Shown here: positions 1-6,963 of the stretch, piece after piece
Position numbering within the stretch: position 1 is the first letter of the stretch
Layout: each line of letters opens with the position of its first letter
Origin: Oscillospiraceae bacterium
Lineage (GTDB): Bacteria; Bacillota; Clostridia; Oscillospirales; Ruminococcaceae
Reading direction: 5' to 3'
Assembly: GCA_019420135.1 (NCBI GenBank)
Contig: JAHZHS010000061.1
Span: 1-11,571, forward strand
DNA: 11,571 bases
Translations under genes and position numbers: made by a program
Notes under the pieces: generated by a model
What the model was told of the DNA's origin: nothing
Database searches by the model: none
Seen by the model: only the letters and a program-made list of their open reading frames with translations

Positions 1-654
1 GTGGAGGATGACGCCCGGCTGAACCAGGCGGTCTGCACCTATCTGAACGACAGCGGCTTTGCGGCCACCGGCTGCCTGACGGCGGCCGCCGCCTATGAGG
101 CGATGTACAGCACCCTCTATGACCTGATCGTCTCGGACATCATGATGCCCGGGGAGGACGGCTTCACCTTTGCGGAGAACGTCCGCCGGGTCAACGGGAC
201 GGTGCCCATTCTGTTCATGTCCGCCCGTGACGATCTGACCGCCAAGCAGAAGGGATTCCAGCTGGGCATCGACGACTACATGGTCAAGCCCATCGAGCTG
301 GCCGAGCTGCTGCTGCGGGTGCGGGCCTTGCTGCGCCGGGCCCACATCGAGATGGAGCGGCGGCTGACGGTGGGCAGCCTGACGCTGGACGCCGACGCGG
401 TCACCGCCGTGTCGGGCGGGGAGGAGATCCCGGTGACCACCCGGGAGTTCAACATTTTGTACAAGCTGCTGTCCTACCCCAACAAGACCTTCACCCGGGC
501 CCAGCTGATGGACGAGTTCTGGGGGGTGGAGTCGGAGACCAGCCTGCGGGCGGTGGACGTCTACATCACCAAACTGCGGGACAAGTTTTCCCGCTGCGAC
601 GGCTTTGAGATCCGGACGGTGCGGGGCCTGGGCTACAAGGCGGTGCTGAAATGA
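1..654 (+). CDS. OmpR-family response regulator (5' end cut by window edge)
   Basis: DNA-binding response regulator, cytoplasmic partner of the histidine kinase that follows. The visible protein (217 residues) starts inside the first beta strand: the acidic pocket E2-D3-D4 normally sits after about six to eight more residues, so the GTG at position 1 is an internal Val codon and not the true start. Receiver domain is about residues 1-110, with the phospho-acceptor D46 in VSDIMMPG, the switch Ser S74 in FMSARDD and the conserved K96-P97. A winged-helix Trans_reg_C domain (about 120-217) follows, with the usual TREFNIL, RAVDVYITKLR and TVRGLGYK motifs. The stop overlaps the kinase start (ATGA), so the two are translationally coupled. 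The family is certain; the regulon is not visible. Nothing shows whether it controls the nearby adhesin or sugar operon. Confidence 0.95.
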   Translation: MEDDARLNQAVCTYLNDSGFAATGCLTAAAAYEAMYSTLYDLIVSDIMMPGEDGFTFAENVRRVNGTVPILFMSARDDLTAKQKGFQLGIDDYMVKPIELAELLLRVRALLRRAHIEMERRLTVGSLTLDADAVTAVSGGEEIPVTTREFNILYKLLSYPNKTFTRAQLMDEFWGVESETSLRAVDVYITKLRDKFSRCDGFEIRTVRGLGYKAVLK

Positions 655-1736
655 AACGACAGAACCGTTTTGCCGACGACCGGGTCAAGAAAGAGCTGTT
701 TCCCCTGCCCACCTTTCTGCTGTTTTTCGGGGTGTTTGCCCTGCTGACGACCCTGCAGATGATGATGATCGGTCAGGTCATCGACTACCGCAGCCTGCCC
801 GCCGCCAGCTTTGCAGGGGTGGTGGGGTTCTGGGCGGCGGCCTCGGCTGCGGCCACCCTGGCCACCGGGCTCATCATCCGCCACCATTACCAGAAACCCA
901 TCGAGGAATTTTCCGAAGCTGCCCGCCGGGTGGCGGCGGGGGATTTTTCGGTCTACCTGCCGCCCCGGCACACCATCGACAAGCGCACCCATCTGGACGT
1001 GCTGTTTATGGACTTCAACAAGATGGTGGAGGAGCTGGGCAGCATCGAGACGCTGAAAACCGACTTTTTCTCCAACGTCTCCCATGAGATCAAGACTCCC
1101 CTGGCCGTCATCCAGACCAACGCCGAACTGCTGCAGACGCCCTCCCTCACCGAAGCCCGCCGCCGGGAATGCACCGACGCCATCCTGCAGGCCACCCGGC
1201 GGCTGTCCAGCCTCATCACCAACATGCTCAAGCTCAACAAGCTGGAAAAGCAGGTCATCCAGCCGGTGCCCGGCAGCTACGACCTCTGCGCCCAGCTGTG
1301 CGCCTGCGCGCTGCAGTTCGAGGACCAGTGGGAGCGCAAACACATCGAGTTTGACGCCGACCTGGAGGACCGGGCCATCGTCTGTGCCGACGAAGGCCTG
1401 CTGGAACTGGTGTGGACCAACCTGCTGTCCAACGCCCTCAAGTTCACCCCCGGGGGCGGGCGGATCACCCTGCGGCAGCGCTCCGGCCCCGACGGCATCA
1501 CCGTCACCCTGTCGGACACAGGCTGCGGCATGGACGCCGCCACCATGGCCCGTATTTTTGACAAATTCTATCAGGGGGACACCTCCCACGCCACCGAGGG
1601 CAACGGCCTGGGCCTGGCGCTGGTGCGGCGGGTGCTGGAACTGTCGGACGGCACCGTCTCGGTGACCAGCACTCCCGGCAAGGGCAGTACCTTCACCGTC
1701 CGGCTGCCCCTCCCCCAGGAGGAGATGCAGACATGA
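651..1736 (+). CDS. Sensor histidine kinase, two-TM, very short extracytoplasmic loop
   Basis: Membrane histidine kinase of 361 residues that would phosphorylate the upstream response regulator. Two hydrophobic segments (about 20-42 and 53-76) leave only about a dozen residues outside the membrane, too few for a classic ligand-binding sensor domain. A HAMP-like stretch (about 77-130) leads to the HisKA domain with H145 in SNVSHEIKTPL. The HATPase_c domain has the N box NLLSNALKF (258-266), the D box DTGCGM (289-294), the F box FDKFYQGD and the G box GNGLGLAL (317-324). All catalytic motifs are intact. The start ATG overlaps the regulator's stop as ATGA, with only a weak upstream Shine-Dalgarno (AAGGCGGTG), consistent with coupling. 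The 3' end overlaps the next gene by four bases. The stimulus is unknown; the short loop suggests sensing within the membrane or through a partner protein. Confidence 0.95.
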   Translation: MKRQNRFADDRVKKELFPLPTFLLFFGVFALLTTLQMMMIGQVIDYRSLPAASFAGVVGFWAAASAAATLATGLIIRHHYQKPIEEFSEAARRVAAGDFSVYLPPRHTIDKRTHLDVLFMDFNKMVEELGSIETLKTDFFSNVSHEIKTPLAVIQTNAELLQTPSLTEARRRECTDAILQATRRLSSLITNMLKLNKLEKQVIQPVPGSYDLCAQLCACALQFEDQWERKHIEFDADLEDRAIVCADEGLLELVWTNLLSNALKFTPGGGRITLRQRSGPDGITVTLSDTGCGMDAATMARIFDKFYQGDTSHATEGNGLGLALVRRVLELSDGTVSVTSTPGKGSTFTVRLPLPQEEMQT

Positions 1737-2260
1737 TGTCACAGCCAAACCATCCCTACATTGCCTGGGAATACAAGGAGATCCCCGCCGACAGCAAGGA
1801 CACCTCCCTCCTGCTGGACTGCTACGAATGCTTCGGCTGGCAGCAGGAGGAAAACCGCCCGCCCCTTCCCGGACGGCGGCCCGCCGTCCTCTCCCTCAAG
1901 CGGGACCGGCGGCTGGTCAACCGGATGGAGCTGACCAGGCTGCAGCGCAACTTTGAATCCTGCCTGCAGGAGATCACCCGGCTGGAACACGCCCGGTCCC
2001 TGGCCGGGGTGCTTCCGGCGCTGCTTGTGGCCCTTGTGGGCACCGCCTTCATGGCGGGGGCGGTGTTTGCCGTCACCGCCGACCCGCCCCGGTATCTGCT
2101 GACCATCCTGCTGGCCCTGCCGGCCTTTGTGGGGTGGATCCTGCCGTTTTTTCTCCGCCGCGCCCTGCAGCAGCGGTCCGCCCGCCGCATCCAGCCTCTG
2201 ATCGAAGCCAAATATGAGGAGATCTGGCAGCTGTGTGAGAAAGGCCATGCCCTGCTGTGA
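1733..2260 (+). CDS. Small two-TM membrane protein of unknown function, third gene of the two-component unit
   Basis: Protein of 175 residues. A hydrophilic N-terminal half (residues 1-85, with a KRDRRLVNR basic patch and a predicted helix ELTRLQRNFESCLQEITRLE) is followed by two hydrophobic segments (about 90-113 and 120-140), then a basic and acidic C-terminal helix. There is no signal peptide, so both ends are probably cytoplasmic. The ATG at 1733 overlaps the kinase stop (ATGATG) and has a good Shine-Dalgarno, AGGAGGAG at 1717-1724, eight bases upstream; the second ATG at 1736 is possible. I do not recognise a named family. Its layout (soluble helix, then helical hairpin) and position suggest a membrane accessory of the kinase, but that is inference from context only. 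It is the last gene before the terminator. Confidence 0.85.
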   Translation: MMSQPNHPYIAWEYKEIPADSKDTSLLLDCYECFGWQQEENRPPLPGRRPAVLSLKRDRRLVNRMELTRLQRNFESCLQEITRLEHARSLAGVLPALLVALVGTAFMAGAVFAVTADPPRYLLTILLALPAFVGWILPFFLRRALQQRSARRIQPLIEAKYEEIWQLCEKGHALL

Positions 2261-2277
2261 CTCCCGGCAACAGAAAA

Positions 2278-2322
2278 CCCGCCCTGTACCAAGAACGGTA
2301 CAGGACGGGCCTTTTTTGTTTT
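2278..2322. terminator. Bidirectional intrinsic terminator between convergent genes
   Basis: The 13-base arms at 2278-2290 and 2297-2309 (5' arm CCCGCCCTGTACC) pair around a six-base loop, with a single C-A mismatch on the plus strand that becomes a G-T wobble on the minus strand. On the plus strand it is followed by six Ts and then TTTT after a G (2312-2322). On the minus strand the stem is followed by TTTTCTG. It sits between the stops of the convergent membrane-protein and adhesin genes (2260 and 2334), so it can end both transcripts, more efficiently in the plus direction. Confidence 0.9.
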
Positions 2323-2333
2323 GTCCGGAGGGG

Positions 2334-5300
2334 TCAGCGATGGCGCCTGCGCCGCCAGACAAGCCCCGCTCCCAGGGCTGAGGCCGCGCAGACCGCCGCC
2401 CACAGGGCGGGGGCAAAGGAATCCCCGGTGGCCGGCAGCGTGCCGGGGGCAGGGGTCGGCTGCGGCGTACTGCCGGGCGCCGGGCTTCCCACCGCCGTCA
2501 CGCTCTGGGGTGAGGGGGTGGGAGATGCCGCAGGCGAAGGGGACGGCACCGGCGACGGCGTGGGAGCGGGCAGGGTGCAGTGGTTGATGAACAGGATGGT
2601 GGTCCCTCCCGCCGGCAGAGTGACGGTGAGGGTGTCGGTGGGTTCCGGCGTGCCGCCGTTGAGGGCCACCGAGGTGTCGTAGGCGGTCTCGGGGGTCTCG
2701 GTGACGGTGAGGACGGTGCCGGGGTCCAGGCCCTCGATGACGATGCTCTGCCCGTCCCGCAGGGTGGTGTCCGCCCTGCCCTCGGCGTCAAAGTACAGCC
2801 CGCCGTAGTCCCCGGTGAGGGGGGTACCGTCCTCCGCCGTCATCTTCAGGGTGAAGGAGAAGTCCTTCTCCCTGTCCCCCAGCGCCCCGGTCACCGACTT
2901 TTGGATGGTGACCCGGTTGGGGTCGTCCCGCAGCCGGACAATGGTGCTGCGGGAAAAGATGTTGGTCAGGTCCTGGCTGCCCAGGTTGATCTTGAGGTCC
3001 TGGTCGGTGCCCGCCGCATAGTTCTGGGTGATGCCCAGCCGGGACCACCCGGCGTTGACCTGATAGTAAACCGGACCGCCGGGAACGGTGGGGCCGTATT
3101 CCAGGATCTGGTTGTTGCTGTAATAGGACAGGTCCAGGGGCGGCTGGCCGGAGGCCGTCCACACCGCCGGGTCATTGCCGGTACCGGGGGTGTAGCTGTC
3201 CGCGGTATAGAGGGAAGCCTTGATGTCGGTGAGGGTGGCGTTGATGTCGTCGGGCACGGCAAACTGCAGCATGCTGCGCACCACCTTGCCCACCCCGCGC
3301 AGCACCGACACATCGTCGGTGGGGGTGCCCGCGTCGGCATAGACGCCGGTGTCGTCGGCCACCACCTCCACCAGCTGGTCGGAGGGGGCATAGCCGTCGG
3401 GGGCGGTGAGCTCCTTGAGATAGTAGATCCCTGCCGGCAGCACGTCCCGGGTGTTGGGGAAGGTCCCCGACCCGTTCAGGGTGATGATGTCCCCGTTTTC
3501 CTGGCGCTGATCCCGGGTGGTAACGGTATCGTAGGGCTGCGCCCCGGGATTGACCTGGCCGTCGGTGACGTCGCTGGCCTGATAGAGGGCAAAGGTGGCC
3601 CCGGTGAGGGTGTCGTTGTCATCCGCCCCCACCTTCTGGACAAAGAAATAATTCTTGATGTCGGGCACGAACAGCCGCACCGAGAACTCCCGGTCAAAGT
3701 TTCCGTCCTGGCCCTCAGCGTCGGCGTTCAGGCGGACGGTGTTGGCGGCATCGGCGCCCGCCAGGTTGGGGGCCGAGGTGCGGTAGAAGGCCACGGTATA
3801 CTGGGCGTTGTCGGGGGTGAGCCTGCCGTTGGTGGCCAGCACGTAGTGGTAGGTGAGGATATCCCCGGGGAGGTTGTCGATGGTGACCTTGTAGGCGCCG
3901 CTGCTGTCCAGGGTAAAGAGGTAGGGGTTGGCCCGGGCCGCCTGGATGGCAGCCTCGGTGCCGGTGGAGGAGGAGACATTCCACCCGGTGATGGGATCAC
4001 CCGACACCGGGTACCAGTCGCTCTGGGTGCTGCTGCCGTCGCCGGAGGCGTCCTGGCGCTTGAGCACCACCGCAAAGTAGGTGCCGGAATCCGCCTGGTA
4101 GGTGGTGCCGTCGATGCCCTCGGGTTCCTCGGGCAGGGTGACGGTAGTCACCGGGCTGGCGTAGGCGCCGGTATCCCAGGGGTTGGCGGACAGCAGGGTG
4201 GCGAGATTGGGGTAGTCCTCGGGGAAATAGAGATCAATCGGGCCGGGGGCGCGGTAGCCTTCGGGGATCTGGCTCTCCACCAGCACGAACTTGCCGGTCC
4301 GGCCGGTGCCGCCGTACTCGTTTTTCAGGTTGTTGAGGCTGAGCAGGGTGCCGTCGGGGTTCTGAAAGACGAAATACCCGTTGGGCCCGGTGGTACCGGT
4401 GGCGATGAGGTTCTGGGGATCGTAGGAGTAGTCGTCGTTGGCGTAGTAGAGGCGGAACTCGGCTCCCGGCACCGGGTCGCCGATCTGGTCGATCTTGATG
4501 AGGTCGCTCTGGGGAATGGAGACGAGGTTGAACTTGAGCTGCATGTTGGAGTCCACGTTGCCCCGCTCCAGGTAGAAGAACTTGAGGGTGTGGTAGGTAT
4601 CGTCGGCAAAGGTGTCGGAGCCGGGGTTTGTCCAGGTCTGGCCCGCGGCCTCGAACTTCTGCCGGATGGTCCCGGCGTCGCTGCCGTTGATCTTCACCTG
4701 TCCCGTCTGGAAATTGATGTTCAGGGAGGCCGCGTCGTGGATACCGCCCAGATCTCCCACCAGGATGTTGTCGATGAAAACCCAGACATCATCGTCACCG
4801 GTAAACTCATAGGTGACGGGGGTGCTGCCCGGGGTGCCGTCCACCGTGCCGTAGGGCTGCTGGACAAAGCGGGTGGTCATGGTAACGCCGAAGTAATGGT
4901 TGATGGCCGGATTTGTAGATTTCAGGTCCTTGACCTGGCTGAACTGGTTGAAGGGGAAAAACTGTCCCTTGGGGGATGACCCGCCGGGATTGACGCCGGG
5001 GGCGTTGTAGAGGAGAAAGGAATTGGTGGCCTGGTCGTACTGGGCAAAGTTCTGTGCGCTGTTGTAATAGTAGTATCCCTGGTCGTCGATCTGTAAAAGG
5101 TCCCGCACCCCGGGATAGGAGGCCTTTCCGTCGCTGGGCTGATTGGGGTCAAAGAGATAGCTGAGGGATTCCCCGTCCTCGGACAGGACCGGGTAGCCGT
5201 TCTGAAGCTGATCCCGGACGATGCCGGGGCGGGGCTGGGCACTGCCGGTGTAGCGGTTGATGATATTGGGCTGGGTCCCGGAGATCCTGGAAAACCGCAG

Positions 5301-5702
5301 CAGATGTCCCTTGTTGATGCCCTGGTCCATGTCCGGCGGATCGGTGTTGTCCGGCGCGTACTGACTGGTAATCCAGTAGTCGAACAGGTTGATGGTGGTG
5401 CCCACCGGGGAGACGGCGTCGGTCAGGATCTCGTCCGCCAGGGGCTGGACCTGCGTCAGCCGGGGCTTGGCGGCAGCCTGTTCCGGCTGCAGCTCCGCGT
5501 CCGTTTCCTCCCCTGTCTCCCCCGTCTCGGCGGTTTGCGCGGTCGGGACCGTCCGGGCTGTCTCGGCGGTCTGCCCGGCTTCGGCGGCCTGGGGGGCAGT
5601 TATGTACCGGCCTGCCGGGGCGAACAGCAGGGCTGCCGCCAGGGCCAGCGCCCCCATCCTTCTTTTCCATTGGTTTGTCTCAATATTCGTGATGCTCTCC
5701 AC
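2334..5702 (-). CDS. LPXTG-anchored surface adhesin with fibro-slime and SpaA/Cna-B-like domains
   Basis: Secreted protein of about 1122 residues, covalently anchored to the wall. From the GTG at 5702 there is a signal peptide (KRR at 13-15, hydrophobic 16-30, AEA cleavage region near 40-42), then a low-complexity TAET-rich segment. A fibro-slime-type domain follows (about 275-395; hallmark DDDVWVFIDN...DLGGIHDA). Next are SpaA-like pilin domains near 400-505 and 684-785 (GATFALYQ, YYLKELTAPDGYAP, with the Lys/Glu expected of isopeptide-forming folds) and a further beta-domain at about 924-1040. The C-terminal part has a Pro/Ser/Thr linker, LPATG at 1089-1093 (bases 2424-2438), a hydrophobic helix and an RRRRHR tail. 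Sortase is not in the window. The start is uncertain: the frame stays open to a TTG at 5774; the GTG at 5702 keeps the basic n-region and follows AGGAAG directly; an ATG at 5657 would lose that n-region. Monocistronic, convergent with the two-component unit. The ligand is unknown; extracellular matrix or mucin binding is inference. Confidence 0.93.
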   Translation of the reverse strand: MESITNIETNQWKRRMGALALAAALLFAPAGRYITAPQAAEAGQTAETARTVPTAQTAETGETGEETDAELQPEQAAAKPRLTQVQPLADEILTDAVSPVGTTINLFDYWITSQYAPDNTDPPDMDQGINKGHLLRFSRISGTQPNIINRYTGSAQPRPGIVRDQLQNGYPVLSEDGESLSYLFDPNQPSDGKASYPGVRDLLQIDDQGYYYYNSAQNFAQYDQATNSFLLYNAPGVNPGGSSPKGQFFPFNQFSQVKDLKSTNPAINHYFGVTMTTRFVQQPYGTVDGTPGSTPVTYEFTGDDDVWVFIDNILVGDLGGIHDAASLNINFQTGQVKINGSDAGTIRQKFEAAGQTWTNPGSDTFADDTYHTLKFFYLERGNVDSNMQLKFNLVSIPQSDLIKIDQIGDPVPGAEFRLYYANDDYSYDPQNLIATGTTGPNGYFVFQNPDGTLLSLNNLKNEYGGTGRTGKFVLVESQIPEGYRAPGPIDLYFPEDYPNLATLLSANPWDTGAYASPVTTVTLPEEPEGIDGTTYQADSGTYFAVVLKRQDASGDGSSTQSDWYPVSGDPITGWNVSSSTGTEAAIQAARANPYLFTLDSSGAYKVTIDNLPGDILTYHYVLATNGRLTPDNAQYTVAFYRTSAPNLAGADAANTVRLNADAEGQDGNFDREFSVRLFVPDIKNYFFVQKVGADDNDTLTGATFALYQASDVTDGQVNPGAQPYDTVTTRDQRQENGDIITLNGSGTFPNTRDVLPAGIYYLKELTAPDGYAPSDQLVEVVADDTGVYADAGTPTDDVSVLRGVGKVVRSMLQFAVPDDINATLTDIKASLYTADSYTPGTGNDPAVWTASGQPPLDLSYYSNNQILEYGPTVPGGPVYYQVNAGWSRLGITQNYAAGTDQDLKINLGSQDLTNIFSRSTIVRLRDDPNRVTIQKSVTGALGDREKDFSFTLKMTAEDGTPLTGDYGGLYFDAEGRADTTLRDGQSIVIEGLDPGTVLTVTETPETAYDTSVALNGGTPEPTDTLTVTLPAGGTTILFINHCTLPAPTPSPVPSPSPAASPTPSPQSVTAVGSPAPGSTPQPTPAPGTLPATGDSFAPALWAAVCAASALGAGLVWRRRRHR

Positions 5703-5753
5703 CTTCCTGTCATATTGAACGGGCCTTTGAGGACAGGCTCCGCCTTTACCGGT

Positions 5754-5759
5754 AGTATA
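5754..5759 (-). promoter_or_regulatory. Possible -10 element for the adhesin gene
   Basis: On the minus strand TATACT (one mismatch to TATAAT) lies about 52 bases upstream of the GTG at 5702 in the 194-base gap between the SIS gene terminator and the adhesin. No convincing -35 hexamer is found 16-18 bases upstream (CAGAAT at best), so this is a weak call. If correct, transcription would begin near 5747, downstream of the TTG at 5774, which would rule that start out. Confidence 0.2.
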
Positions 5760-5818
5760 GCGGGCGATGGACAAGCATTCTGGCAGGTTTTGTCGCAGTA
5801 TTCCGGGTTGACGCAGAA

Positions 5819-5865
5819 AACAGCAGGCCGCCCGGCGGGGCGTGCCTGCCGGACGGTCTGCTGTT
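5819..5865 (-). terminator. Intrinsic terminator of the sulfated-sugar operon
   Basis: Two 18-base arms (5819-5836 and 5848-5865) pair with two imperfect positions (one wobble, one mismatch) around an 11-base loop. On the minus strand the stem ends in CTGCTGTTTTC, giving a short T run that partly overlaps the stem base; on the plus strand there is no T run. It lies about 30 bases past the stop of the SIS-domain gene, which marks the end of the operon. The short T run makes it weaker than the 2278 hairpin. Confidence 0.7.
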
Positions 5866-5896
5866 CAAAGGGAGGGGGAGATCTGAAAGAAGAAGC

Positions 5897-6943
5897 TTAC
5901 TTCAGCACGATGGCCTGGGTCAGATGACGGGGAGAGTCGGCGTCAATGTTCTTGGCCAGGGAGATGTAGTAGCCCAGGAACTGGCCGATGAAGCCCATGA
6001 GGGCGGCCGCCTGCAGCTCGGTGTAGCCGGTGTCGGTCCGGATGGTGTAGTCCATGTCGGCCATCTTGTCCACGTTGGGGCCGATGGCAGCGGTCACGCC
6101 GCCGAAGCTCTTCATCTGGCTCATGAGGGCGGCGTCGGTCTCCTCGGTGTGCTCGTTGGACAACAGCACCAGCAGGGTGTTCTCGTCCACCAGGCTCATG
6201 GGGCCATGGCGGTACTCCATGCTGTAATAGGCCTCGCTGTTGGAGATGCCCATCTCCTTCATCTTGTTCATGCACTCGTTGCCGATGCCGTAGTAGGCAC
6301 CCTGGCCCAGGGTGATGAAGAGGTTGAGGTTGGGATGCTCGGCGATGATCTGCTTGGCCAGGGCGTCGCTCTGCTCCAGCAGCTTCTGGGCCTGGGCGGC
6401 GTAGTCCTTCATGGCGGCGATCTCGTCCTTTTTGCCCGCGGCGTAGAAGGCCAGGATCTGCGCCAGGAATACCATGGCGGTGAAGCTGCGGGTCATGATG
6501 ACGCTGTCCTCCGGGGTGTTGGGGGCCAGGATGAAATGCTCGTTGTACTTGCTGCTGTCGGGGTCGCAGGTGATGGCCAGGCTGGAGACACCGGGCAGGG
6601 TGTGCACCTTGTCGATGGCCATGCGGACCTCGGTGGTGTAGCTCTTGCGGGTGATGGGCAGAACCAGCGTCCGCTTGCCCTTGATGTAGGTCTCGGGGAA
6701 GAAGAGCAGCTCGCTGCAGGGCACGGCGATGGCCGGGGTGGCGTTGGAAGCCTGCCACAGGTAGGCGGAGGTCTGGGCCAGGTAGAGGGAGGTGCCGCAG
6801 CCGGTGAAGATCAGCTGGTCGTAGGGCTGGGCAAAGACTTCGTCCAGGGTCTTTTCGATGTCGGGCAGGGTGTCCAGGATGGCCTGGAAGGATGCGGGCT
6901 GCCCGTAGATTTCCTTGTAAGTGATCGAGCTGTTTTCCTTCAT
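5897..6943 (-). CDS. SIS-domain sugar-phosphate isomerase/deaminase (AgaS/GlmS-C-like)
   Basis: Cytoplasmic protein of 348 residues with two SIS domains, of the kind that isomerise or deaminate (amino)sugar phosphates. The family pattern is clear: TYKEIYGQP at the N-terminus (8-16), FTGCGTSLYLA (46-56) for the first phosphate loop, KMKEMGISNSEAYYSMEYRHGP (227-248) and the C-terminal DADSPRHLTQ (334-343). There is no glutaminase domain, so it is not a full GlmS. The second loop, normally SxSGET, reads T98-R-K-S-Y-T103: the glycine is lost and a lysine replaces a phosphate-contacting serine. The start at 6943 is fixed by AAGGAGG eight bases upstream; the frame is open 15 codons further but would overlap the transporter gene. 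Last gene of the operon, 20 bases after the TSUP stop. An AgaS-like role (galactosamine-6-phosphate to tagatose-6-phosphate) fits the aldolase next door, but substrate is inferred. Confidence 0.9.
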   Translation of the reverse strand: MKENSSITYKEIYGQPASFQAILDTLPDIEKTLDEVFAQPYDQLIFTGCGTSLYLAQTSAYLWQASNATPAIAVPCSELLFFPETYIKGKRTLVLPITRKSYTTEVRMAIDKVHTLPGVSSLAITCDPDSSKYNEHFILAPNTPEDSVIMTRSFTAMVFLAQILAFYAAGKKDEIAAMKDYAAQAQKLLEQSDALAKQIIAEHPNLNLFITLGQGAYYGIGNECMNKMKEMGISNSEAYYSMEYRHGPMSLVDENTLLVLLSNEHTEETDAALMSQMKSFGGVTAAIGPNVDKMADMDYTIRTDTGYTELQAAALMGFIGQFLGYYISLAKNIDADSPRHLTQAIVLK

Positions 6944-6951
6944 GAGAAATT

Positions 6952-6958
6952 CCTCCTT
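6952..6958 (-). promoter_or_regulatory. Ribosome binding site that sets the SIS gene start
   Basis: AAGGAGG on the minus strand, eight bases before the ATG at 6943 and inside the short gap after the TSUP stop. It shows that the SIS protein starts MKENSS and not at the earlier in-frame ATG at 6988, which lies inside the TSUP coding region. Confidence 0.85.
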
Positions 6959-6963
6959 AAAAT

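Noticed and set aside
633..1748. Open frame of 371 codons on the minus strand, opposite the histidine kinase
   Set aside because: The kinase on the plus strand has every expected motif; the reverse frame gives a Gly/Gln/Val-rich sequence without domains.
2580..4979. Open frame of 799 codons on the plus strand, opposite the adhesin
   Set aside because: Its product is a monotonous Gly/Val/Ala/His-rich string with no domain, and it exists because the high-GC third positions of the adhesin remove stops from the complementary frame. The adhesin strand has clear domains and a sorting signal.
5500..5590. Repetitive TAET-type stretch near the adhesin N-terminus as a tandem repeat element
   Set aside because: The TAET units are irregular and few; they fit a low-complexity linker after the signal peptide and not a true DNA repeat.
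5703..5774. N-terminal extension of the adhesin to the TTG at 5774
   Set aside because: It would put 24 hydrophilic residues in front of the signal peptide, has no Shine-Dalgarno, and would start upstream of the only plausible -10 element.
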